Below are positions 20,767 to 26,128 of a DNA stretch of 31,614 nt, one piece after another (position 1 is the first letter of the stretch; each line of letters starts with the position of its first letter). Under the pieces are notes generated by a model. It did no database searches and was not told the DNA's origin. It saw only the letters and a program-made list of their open reading frames with translations. Origin of the DNA: Verrucomicrobia subdivision 3 bacterium UBA693 (GTDB taxonomy: Bacteria > Verrucomicrobiota > Verrucomicrobiia > Limisphaerales > UBA8199). Location: contig DBMR01000003.1 of the NCBI GenBank assembly GCA_002298785.1, positions 1 through 31,614 of the forward strand, read 5' to 3'. A program made the translations under genes and the position numbers.

Positions 20767-20909
20767 AGATGGACAAGTGGCGCCGCAGATACGGGGCTTC
20801 GCAAGCGGGACTCGAACCCGCGACACCGAACTTGCGTCCGGCGGCTCTCTCACGGTGAGCAACCACCCCTTTCGTTTTGGTGCGATAACCTGCAAACTTC
20901 GGCCCATCT
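20767..20909 (-). ncRNA. Y RNA 7 with a tRNA-like module in normal order
   Basis: AGATGGGC pairs with GTCCATCT (8 bp) around GGCCGAAG...TTGCAGGTTATC / CACTTGTCC; UUGCAG/CUGCGG closes the inner stem. The insert has GGGGT/GCCCC, a D arm (GCTC/GAGC), an arm with 6-nt loop CGCAAG, and T arm GCGGG-TTCGAGT-CCCGC in unpermuted order. It starts 4 nt after the tRNA-His CCA. Confidence 0.85.
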
Positions 20910-20913
20910 AATT

Positions 20914-20988
20914 TGGGGTGACCAACCGGATTCGCACCGGCACAAACGCCTTCACGGGGCGTGATGCTGCTGTTACATCATGATCACC
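20914..20988 (-). tRNA. tRNA-His(GTG) with G-1 and C73, recoded elbow
   Basis: The acceptor GTGATCA/TGGTCAC is preceded by G-1 opposite discriminator C, the hallmark of tRNA-His. The anticodon loop CCGTGAA has C33. The D loop TAACAGCAG has A18 G19 and the T loop is TGCGAAT. CCA is encoded. The identity element shows selection for real charging. Confidence 0.86.
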
Positions 20989-20995
20989 ATTAAAT

Positions 20996-21073
20996 TGGTG
21001 CTCCCACGTGGACTTGCACCACGAACTTCCGGCTTCGCAAACCGGCGTGCAGAACTAATTACACCTTGAGAGC
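20996..21073 (-). tRNA. tRNA-Arg(GCG), recoded elbow
   Basis: The acceptor GCTCTCA/TGGGAGC pairs with one wobble. D stem GTGT/GCAC has loop AATTAGTTCT. Anticodon loop TTGCGAA sits on CCGGT/GCCGG. T arm CGTGG/CCACG has loop TGCAAGT. ACCA is encoded. A G34 Arg tRNA is unusual, since bacteria normally use A34/I34 (ACG). Confidence 0.82.
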
Positions 21074-21076
21074 AAA

Positions 21077-21154
21077 TGGCATCCGTGGTCGGACTCGCAC
21101 CGACTAGGCCCGGCTTGAAGGGCCGGCCGCTCGAGCTGCTTTGCATTCACGGAC
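21077..21154 (-). tRNA. tRNA-Glu(TTC), recoded elbow
   Basis: The acceptor GTCCGTG/CACGGAT ends in G-T at 1-72. Anticodon loop CCTTCAA has C33 on CCGGC/GCCGG. The D arm is weak but contains CAG. T arm GTCGG/CCGAC has loop TGCGAGT. GCCA is encoded. Confidence 0.8.
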
Positions 21155-21159
21155 AGAAA

Positions 21160-21253
21160 ATCGTAGCCAGGAAGACGAAACCCACAGGGTGGCTGCTCGC
21201 GGACAAGCCTTAACCCCGTGGTTTCGAATCCTCCATGGCGGCAAGAGACAGCG
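21160..21253 (-). other. Structured 3' spacer after rtcB
   Basis: AAACC-ACGGGG and CCCTGTGGGTTT form a long stem with an inner GGCT/AGCC hairpin containing CTTGTCC, a Y-RNA-like 3' motif. No matching 5' Ro strand is seen. It may protect the rtcB mRNA end or mark a decayed Y RNA. Confidence 0.4.
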
Positions 21254-22384
21254 TTACCGTTGATCGGCACGCGTCTTATAAGTGAGCAGCGGACGGAAGG
21301 TCGCGATGACCGAGACAAGCCCGGCATCCACGAGGTCCTCAATCACTGCTTCAATGTTTTTGTAAGCGGCGGGCGCCTCTTCGTAGAGCAGGTCGCGCTC
21401 CCCACAGATTACGCGACTGCCTAACGAAGTCTGCACGAGCTGCTCCTTTCCGAACCGCTCGCGCATGCGCAGGCGCGCCTCGCTCCGAGCCCACTTGCGC
21501 CCCGCACCGTGGGCCAGCGACCAGGCTCGGCTTTCGCCATCGCCCAGCGGCTTGACCAGGTAGCTGAGCGAACCACGTGAGCCCGGGATCATCACGGCTT
21601 CCTCTTCGGCCACGACGGCTCCTTTTCGGTGAACCCAAGCGGTTTCCCCTTCAAGTTCCCGGGGAGTGATGCTGTTGTGGCAGCCATCCCAGAGCAGGTC
21701 AGCTTCCGCTCCAAGAGCCTGAGCGAAACGCTCGACCAGGAGCTTGCGGTTGACCTTGGCCCAGCGCACCGCCAGGTCATGACCCTGCAGGTAAGCCGCA
21801 GCCGCAAACGATTCGGCATCCGAACCGCTGGCCTGATGCTCGGCGACATAGTCACGGAGAATAGACTCGCCCAGCCCACGCGAACCGCTGTGAACCAGCA
21901 CGACCAGTTGTTGCTTGCCCAGGCCAAGCTTCTTGAAGTCGCGGGTGTTGAGAACTTCCTCGACAGCCTGGAGTTCGGCGAAGTGGTTTCCACCTCCAAG
22001 AGTTCCGAGAGCTTCATCGAACTCGGTCGACTCGAGTTCCTCTTTGGCGAGAACCTCGCTGATTTCGTCGATCCAGACGTGCTCAAGATCGAAGGGGATC
22101 TGAGCCCAGCGGTCGAGCTTCACGTCACGGCGGACCAAGTCGGTCTTGAAGAACGACATACCGCAGCCGATATCCCCACCGATGAGGTAAGGATAGATGA
22201 GGCCTTCGGTTACGAACGCCGCACCGACCGCGCTGCCTTTGCCCGGGTGCAGATCCGGGAAACCGACCGCCAGGCGCATTCCTTCAAATTTCGCAACAGC
22301 ATAGAGCTGGCGAAGCGCCTCGCCTTCGATCCAGCTTTTGCTTGAGGCGAAGAGGCGCACATTGCTTTTTGTCAGTGTGTTCAT
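21254..22384 (-). CDS. rtcB: RtcB-family 3'-phosphate/5'-OH RNA ligase
   Basis: A 376-residue protein (E. coli RtcB has 408). The motifs are complete: metal ligand Cys in GGDIGCGM (residues 69-76), GGGNHF (130-135), HSGSRG (165-170), HRKGA (252-256) and the guanylated His in AHGAGRK (291-297, His 292). RtcB joins 2',3'-cyclic-phosphate and 5'-OH ends with GTP and Mn, healing tRNAs cut by anticodon nucleases and joining tRNA exons in archaea and animals. The ATG at 22384 has AGGAAGC just upstream. It sits between two tRNA blocks, with Ro60 and Y RNAs downstream on the same strand. No RtcA or RtcR is visible. Confidence 0.95.
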   Translation of the reverse strand: MNTLTKSNVRLFASSKSWIEGEALRQLYAVAKFEGMRLAVGFPDLHPGKGSAVGAAFVTEGLIYPYLIGGDIGCGMSFFKTDLVRRDVKLDRWAQIPFDLEHVWIDEISEVLAKEELESTEFDEALGTLGGGNHFAELQAVEEVLNTRDFKKLGLGKQQLVVLVHSGSRGLGESILRDYVAEHQASGSDAESFAAAAYLQGHDLAVRWAKVNRKLLVERFAQALGAEADLLWDGCHNSITPRELEGETAWVHRKGAVVAEEEAVMIPGSRGSLSYLVKPLGDGESRAWSLAHGAGRKWARSEARLRMRERFGKEQLVQTSLGSRVICGERDLLYEEAPAAYKNIEAVIEDLVDAGLVSVIATFRPLLTYKTRADQR

Positions 22385-22470
22385 GCTTCCTTTCTCCCCG
22401 TTAAAGCGGGATTCGGATTTCTGTAGGGCGGGTGGCTCCGGAATTCAGCATTCCGCACTCCGCGTGTAAA

Positions 22471-22545
22471 TGGCCCCCGAGGTTGGTAGTGCGCCAACGT
22501 CTCCTCCTCTTCAGGGAGGCGCTAATCTGCCTCAGCTACTCGGGG
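22471..22545 (-). tRNA. tRNA-Phe(GAA), recoded elbow
   Basis: The acceptor CCCCGAG/CTCGGGG is perfect and GCCA is encoded. The D loop AGGCAGAT has A18 G19. Anticodon loop CTGAAGA sits on CCTCC/GGAGG. T arm GTTGG/CCAAC has loop CGCACTA. Confidence 0.86.
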
Positions 22546-22549
22546 GAAA

Positions 22550-22623
22550 TGGTCGTCCCGGCAGGTAATGCTCCTGCGTCGCCCGGTTATCGGCCGGGTG
22601 CTCTGCTATTGAGCTACAGGACG
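22550..22623 (-). tRNA. tRNA-Ile(GAT), recoded elbow
   Basis: The acceptor CGTCCTG/CGGGACG pairs with one wobble. D loop AATAGCA. Anticodon loop CCGATAA has C33 on CCCGG/CCGGG. T arm GCAGG/CCTGC has loop AGCATTA. ACCA is encoded. Confidence 0.85.
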
Positions 22624-22624
22624 A

Positions 22625-22714
22625 TGGCGGAAGGCGTGGGTAGCGCGCCCACCTCCGTTGTTACGGACCCTGTTTTCGAGACAGGTGCAGCAAGCTTATA
22701 TCTGCCTGCCTTCC
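22625..22714 (-). tRNA. tRNA-Ser(CGA), recoded elbow
   Basis: The acceptor GGAAGGC/GCCTTCC is perfect with discriminator G. D stem GCAG/CTGC. Anticodon loop CTCGAAA sits on CCTGT/ACAGG. A long variable hairpin CCGT-AACA-ACGG is correct for Ser. T arm GTGGG/CCCAC has loop CGCGCTA. Confidence 0.84.
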
Positions 22715-22720
22715 ACAAAA

Positions 22721-22795
22721 TGGCTGCCAGGGTTGGACTCGCACCAACACCGAACGGCTTAACAGGCCGCCGTGCTACTTTGACACTACCTGGCA
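22721..22795 (-). tRNA. tRNA-Asn(GTT), recoded elbow
   Basis: The acceptor TGCCAGG/CCTGGCA is perfect and GCCA is encoded. D loop TCAAAGTAG. Anticodon loop CTGTTAA sits on GCGGC/GCCGT. T arm GTTGG/CCAAC has loop TGCGAGT. Confidence 0.86.
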
Positions 22796-22804
22796 ATGTT
22801 CAAT

Positions 22805-22880
22805 TGGCGCTGCCGGCAGGACTTCCACCTGCATCGTTCCGCTTAGAAGGCGGATGCCTCATGTATTCGACCACGGCAGC
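22805..22880 (-). tRNA. tRNA-Arg(TCT), C19-G56 elbow
   Basis: The acceptor GCTGCCG/CGGCAGC is perfect and GCCA is encoded. Anticodon loop CTTCTAA sits on TCCGC/GCGGA. The T loop TGGAAGT (G55 G56) faces D loop GAATACATGA, which offers A18 C19. Confidence 0.84.
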
Positions 22881-22890
22881 AATTCGAGAA

Positions 22891-22966
22891 TGGTCGGAAC
22901 GACAGGATTCCCACCTGCGGCCTCCCGGTCCCAAGCCGGGCGCTCTGAAGACTGAGCTACGCTCCG
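22891..22966 (-). tRNA. tRNA-Pro(TGG), recoded elbow
   Basis: The acceptor CGGAGCG/CGTTCCG pairs with one wobble. D stem GCTC/GAGC has loop AGTCTTCA, where neither GG nor a clear A18 is present. Anticodon loop CTTGGGA sits on CCCGG/CCGGG. T loop TGGGAAT (G55 G56). ACCA is encoded. Confidence 0.83.
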
Positions 22967-22972
22967 ATAAAA

Positions 22973-23048
22973 TGGCGGATCCGAAGGGGTTCGCACCCTC
23001 AGCCTTCCCGCAGACAACGGGTTGCTCCGCTAATTGAGCTACGGATCC
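22973..23048 (-). tRNA. tRNA-Asp(GTC), recoded elbow
   Basis: The acceptor GGATCCG/CGGATCC is perfect with discriminator G, then CCA. D loop AATTAGCG has A18 G19. The anticodon loop TTGTCTG has one A-A mismatch at the stem end. T arm GAGGG/CCCTT has loop TGCGAAC. Confidence 0.84.
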
Positions 23049-23053
23049 AGAAA

Positions 23054-23142
23054 TGGTGGGAGGTGCTGGTAATGCTCCAGTCGTCACTTCCGACAGTTAT
23101 TTGCGACACCGGTTTTACAGACCGGCAGCCGGATCACCTCCC
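23054..23142 (-). tRNA. tRNA-Tyr(GTA) lacking a normal D arm
   Basis: The acceptor GGGAGGT/ACCTCCC is perfect. Only about 10 nt separate it from the anticodon stem CCGGT/ACCGG (loop CTGTAAA), too few for a D arm. A 28-nt variable region is Tyr-like. T arm CTGG/CCAG has loop AGCATTA. ACCA is encoded. Confidence 0.72.
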
Positions 23143-23147
23143 AAAAT

Positions 23148-23220
23148 TGGTAGCGGGGGTGGGAGTCGCGCCCACAGAGGCTGAGCTTATGAGGCTCGCC
23201 TGAATCTCATTCTCCCCGCA
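23148..23220 (-). tRNA. tRNA with CAT anticodon, initiator-like
   Basis: The acceptor TGCGGGG/CCCCGCT has an unpaired T1-T72, the initiator hallmark (no Watson-Crick 1-72). Anticodon loop CTCATAA sits on GAGC/GCTC; the three G-C pairs of true initiators are not all present. T arm GTGGG/CCCAC has loop CGCGACT. The D arm is weak. ACCA is encoded. Confidence 0.72.
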
Positions 23221-23226
23221 GTGAAA

Positions 23227-23301
23227 TGGTGGAGTCGATGGGTACCGCCCCCATATGAGCTTGCTTGCAGGGCAAGTGCATTACTTGTCTGCCACGACCC
23301 C
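23227..23301 (-). tRNA. tRNA-Ala(TGC), recoded elbow
   Basis: The acceptor GGGGTCG/CGACTCC has a G-T at 3-70, the Ala identity element. D loop contains AAG. Anticodon loop CCTGCAA has C33 on CTTGC/GCAAG. T arm ATGGG/CCCAT has loop GGCGGTA. ACCA is encoded. Confidence 0.87.
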
Positions 23302-23310
23302 AGTGAAAGT

Positions 23311-23384
23311 TGGCAAGCCGCCCTGGTGCTGCCCCAGGCAGGCGGAGTTTTGGAGACTCTGCTGCACGAGCTGGTGCGCGGCCT
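23311..23384 (-). tRNA. tRNA-Trp(CCA), recoded elbow
   Basis: The acceptor AGGCCGC/GCGGCTT pairs with one wobble and discriminator G is Trp-like, then CCA. D stem GCAC/GTGC has loop CAGCTC. Anticodon loop CTCCAAA. T arm CCTGG/CCAGG has loop GGCAGCA. Confidence 0.84.
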
Positions 23385-23437
23385 ATTGGAAATGTGGAGT
23401 GCACTGAAGTGAGAAACGAACGTGCCTCCACACAAAT
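23385..23437 (-). ncRNA. Long hairpin in the array replacing a tRNA
   Basis: TGTGGAG-GCAC and GTGC-A-CTCCACA form an 11-bp stem with a 17-nt loop, followed by ATTT. No anticodon, D or T arm exists. It is a second non-tRNA hairpin unit, comparable with the one at 15717-15743, but without an exact CCA end. Confidence 0.4.
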
Positions 23438-23512
23438 TGGTGCGGCTGCCGGGAATCGCACCCGGACGTCCTCCCTGGCAAGAAGGCATTCTCGCTGTTA
23501 AATCACAGCCGC
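23438..23512 (-). tRNA. tRNA-Gly(GCC), first tRNA of the island
   Basis: The acceptor GCGGCTG/CAGCCGC is perfect. The D stem is weak with loop containing CAG. Anticodon loop TTGCCAG sits on CCTTC/GGAGG. T arm CCGGG/CCCGG has loop TGCGATT. ACCA is encoded. Confidence 0.83.
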
Positions 23513-23863
23513 ATGGAAAATGAAGAACCGGGAGCAATCACACTCCCGGCCCGTTGCCATTTCAACAAAGAACAAACACCTCTTGCTATCTTGCGATACC
23601 AACCCACGGTTTCACGGTGGTTCTTTCGGTGTTTAGGGGCACACCTCCTGCGAAGCCCTTAAAATGTAAAAGCGTTTCAAATCGTTTCGGCGCGCGATTT
23701 CGCCGGCGATGGACAGAGTCCACCGGTGGAAAGCTTCGGCTTTCCTGCGCCTGAATTCGTTTGGTGCTATCGGACATCATCAAGACGTCATTTTCTTTCT
23801 ACTCACAGTGCTCTGCCTTTCGTTATCAAGTTTCACTTCTGTTTCGGTTCTGCAAGGGTAAAC
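23513..23863 (-). other. Leader region between terminator and first tRNA
   Basis: A hairpin GAACCGGGAG/CTCCCGG (about 23526-23550) and the right arm of the 23-bp inverted repeat lie here. A 65-codon minus-strand frame at 23586-23783 has no recognisable domain; I do not call it a gene. Confidence 0.45.
23560..23582 (-). repeat. Right arm of 23-bp inverted repeat bracketing the tRNA/Ro region
   Basis: It is the exact reverse complement of 11768-11790. Read on the minus strand it begins GAGGTGTTTGTT, in the leader ahead of the first tRNA. Confidence 0.7.
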
Positions 23864-23895
23864 AAAAAACCCTGCTTCCATTCCGGTAAGCAGGG
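23864..23895 (-). terminator. Intrinsic terminator upstream of the tRNA island
   Basis: CCCTGCTT and AAGCAGGG (8 bp, 10-nt loop) are followed by TTTTTTG on the minus strand. It ends the structured leader region about 350 nt before the first tRNA, so it may act as an attenuator or simply end a separate small RNA. Confidence 0.8.
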
Positions 23896-24075
23896 TGTAG
23901 AAATCCGTTGTCTGGTTCGTTTACCTGCTCGCCTTCAATCTATCCATACCGGCTTTGGGCTCTTGCCCGCAATACGACCTGGATAGGCCGAGGTTAAACA
24001 CATTACCCCGGCTGGTCCGACTATGACGTGTCGCTTCCGCGACCGACGCCGTCGGCCAAATCGAGACTAATATGT
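23896..24075 (-). ncRNA. Structured leader or small RNA before the terminator
   Basis: Several nested hairpins lie on the minus strand: CCGAC-GGC-GTCGG, GTCGC-GGAA-GCGAC (GNRA loop), CTATCC/GGATAG enclosing GGGC-AAGA-GCCC. With the terminator this makes an RNA of about 200 nt. It matches no riboswitch or housekeeping RNA I recognise. The 5' end is a guess. Confidence 0.4.
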
Positions 24076-24379
24076 TCATGCAAGTTTTCATCAAACGTGC
24101 GCATAGACTACAGCATAGGTGCTAATCTTGTCCACTTATACTTTTAGGGGGGCGTATATTCTAAATTCAAATATCTCGATAGATTGATGGAACCCATCCA
24201 GGTTGCGTGTCCGTCCGTCCAATCCATTGGAGAGAAACCTGGTGGATTGGAGAAAATTCAACTGGAGGGACTTTCGTTTCGAACAGTCTCGGCGTCTTCC
24301 ACTATCCGGTTTCTACGATGACAACGGAAGAAATCATTGATCACATCGGAGGGGCCGGATCCTGGCTGCCATCCTGGGT
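24076..24379. other. AT-richer intergenic region, likely holding the island promoter
   Basis: It contains a minus-strand TATAAG (24148-24153) with a poor -35, and no sigma-54 site with correct GG-N10-GC spacing. No gene is supported. Confidence 0.35.
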
Positions 24380-24652
24380 TCAGAGCGTGGTGTAACCGGC
24401 AGGAAACCCCTGCCAGACTATTGCCGTCCACCAGTAAAAGACACTGCCAACAACTTCCACGCGTAGGAGCGGCACCAAAGGCAGGTAAATGACCTCGACC
24501 GCTGCGGGAAGATAAGCAGTGTGAAAGGCATCGTTGGTTGCCCAGGCGACTGGGCCGGTGCTGAAGACGTAAAGCGGAAGGCCGACCGCAAACCATGACG
24601 CCATCAGTTTTGTCCGGCGAGAGAAACAGGGCCTGTCGAGCGAGGCTTTCAT
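24380..24652 (-). CDS. Small membrane protein of unknown function
   Basis: The 90 residues from the ATG at 24652 contain a hydrophobic segment near residues 17-36 (LMASWFAVGLPLYVFSTGPVAW) and two further apolar stretches (AAVEVIYLPLVPLL and VFYWWTAIVWQGF). The composition fits a small inner-membrane protein. The longer frame to 24850 adds an unconvincing Ser/Arg-rich extension. No clear ribosome site is seen. I recognise no named family. Confidence 0.5.
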   Translation of the reverse strand: MKASLDRPCFSRRTKLMASWFAVGLPLYVFSTGPVAWATNDAFHTAYLPAAVEVIYLPLVPLLRVEVVGSVFYWWTAIVWQGFPAGYTTL

Positions 24653-25001
24653 CGAGACTGGTTCAGAGTTTATTCTGGAGGTACAAGGAAAGCGAGCCTG
24701 CGAGGATAGAGTCCGGTGGTCGAGAAGGCTGCGCTTAGACGGGAACGCGCCGGAAGGTTCTCGCACCAACCCTCGACTTGAAACCGCCACCTCGAGACAT
24801 GGTATGAACAGATAAGACCCTGGCGTATCCCGAACTTCTAACGAAATCACCAGCAGGCTGCAACGAAACTCTCCGAGCGGGTTCGAGAACTGAGTAACAG
24901 TGTCAAGTCTCCTGTTAATGCCGGCAGGGCTTTACCGGTTGCGGCGTCCGTCGCCAGGGAGGGGTGTTTGACAATCGTGCAAACCGGGGGAAAGGTGGCG
25001 C
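24653..25001. other. Intergenic region before the YncE-like gene
   Basis: It carries no supported ORF or RNA. The ribosome site GGAAAGGTGG of the next gene lies at its right end. Confidence 0.4.
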
Positions 25002-26048
25002 ATGTCTCAAGCACTGATTTTGAAAGCGAAATTTTCTGTCCTGGTGGCCTTTGCGGTTGGTTGTATCGCGACGGTCGGTTTGTCGTCTGCGGAAGCTCAG
25101 GCGGCCTCCGGTTCGGCAGAAGGTCGACTGTTGGTGATGAACAAGGCTGATCGGACCATGAGTGTGATCGAAGTGCCAGCTGGAAAGACTGTGGCGACAG
25201 TCGCGATCGAAGGGATCACGGGCCACGAGTTGACGGCTTCAACGGATGGAAGGTTCGCGTATGTGCCGATTTTCGGCAATGCGGGGGTAGGGTCACCCGG
25301 AACGGACGGAGAATTAATGCGGGTTGTGGATTTGGAGAAGTTCACCACGACGGGCACCGTTGAGTTTGGCAAAGGGGTGCGGCCGCATTGTGTGGTTTTT
25401 GAACCGCGGCGAAACCTGCTTTACGTAACGGCGGAGATCGAAAATGCGGTTATGGTGGTGGATCCGGCGACGCTTAAAGTGGTAGCGCGCGTGCCGACCG
25501 GCGCGGCAGAATCGCACATGCTCGCCGTCACCCGGGATGGCAAACGAGGTTACACCGCGAATGTCGGCCCGGGCACAGTTTCCGTACTCGATTTGGAGAA
25601 CCACAAGCTGATCAAAGTGCTGCCAGTCGCGGCCAAAGTGCAGCGGATAACGCTTTCTGCGGATGACAAATGGGTGTTCACAGCGGATCAGGGTCAGCCG
25701 CGGTTGGCGATGGTAGATACGGCGGTGAACGAAGTGAAAGGCTGGATCAAGTTGCCGGGCATTGGCTATGGCACAGCAGTCACACCGGATGGCAAATATT
25801 TGCTAGTCGCTTTGATTCAGCAAAACAAAGTGGGGGTTGTGGATCTGGCGACGCGTGAGGTGATTAAAGAAATGGAAGCCCCTCGCGCACCCCAGGAGAT
25901 CTTAGTGCGACCGGACGGGCAATGCGCTTACGTGTCCTGCGATGCCAGTGGTGAGGTGGCGGAGTTGGAGCTCAAGGAGTTTAAAGTGGCGCGCCTGCTA
26001 AAGGCAGGGAAGGGGGCCGACGGTTTGGGTTGGGCCGGGATTCGTTGA
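25002..26048 (+). CDS. YncE-like seven-bladed beta-propeller, exported
   Basis: The 348-residue protein starts with a signal peptide (KFSVLVAFAVGCIATVGLSSAEAQA). Repeated blades follow with YVTN-like strands: LLVMNKADRTMSVIEVPAGKTVATV, NLLYVTAEIENAVMVVDPATLKVVARV, RGYTANVGPGTVSVLDLENHKLI and KVGVVDLATREVIKEMEAPRAPQEI. These periplasmic propellers are common and bind unknown ligands or proteins. The start has GGAAAGGTGG upstream. It is transcribed away from the RNA island and convergent with the next two-component genes. Confidence 0.85.
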   Translation: MSQALILKAKFSVLVAFAVGCIATVGLSSAEAQAASGSAEGRLLVMNKADRTMSVIEVPAGKTVATVAIEGITGHELTASTDGRFAYVPIFGNAGVGSPGTDGELMRVVDLEKFTTTGTVEFGKGVRPHCVVFEPRRNLLYVTAEIENAVMVVDPATLKVVARVPTGAAESHMLAVTRDGKRGYTANVGPGTVSVLDLENHKLIKVLPVAAKVQRITLSADDKWVFTADQGQPRLAMVDTAVNEVKGWIKLPGIGYGTAVTPDGKYLLVALIQQNKVGVVDLATREVIKEMEAPRAPQEILVRPDGQCAYVSCDASGEVAELELKEFKVARLLKAGKGADGLGWAGIR

Positions 26049-26128
26049 AGCTGTTGTGCAATCAACGCGCTGGGCCCTGATTGATGCCTGGATGCGGAGA
26101 AAGCCAGTTTCGGTGGGGCGGTCAGATG

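Noticed and set aside
21215..21240. Plus-strand GGTTTCGAATCC as a T arm of a plus-strand tRNA
   Set aside because: The flanking stem does not pair over 5 bp and no acceptor or anticodon arm can be built; the sequence is explained by a longer hairpin in the rtcB 3' spacer.
24010..24060. Plus-strand GGCTGGTCCGA resembling the start of animal Y RNAs
   Set aside because: No GGGTTATC and no complementary TTGYCC strand follow at the right place; it is on the opposite strand and inside the structured leader.
24060..24180. Sigma-54 promoter for the island (expected if RtcR-type control)
   Set aside because: The best minus-strand candidate (TGG...GCA near 24120) has GG-N9-GC spacing instead of N10, and no RtcR gene is visible.
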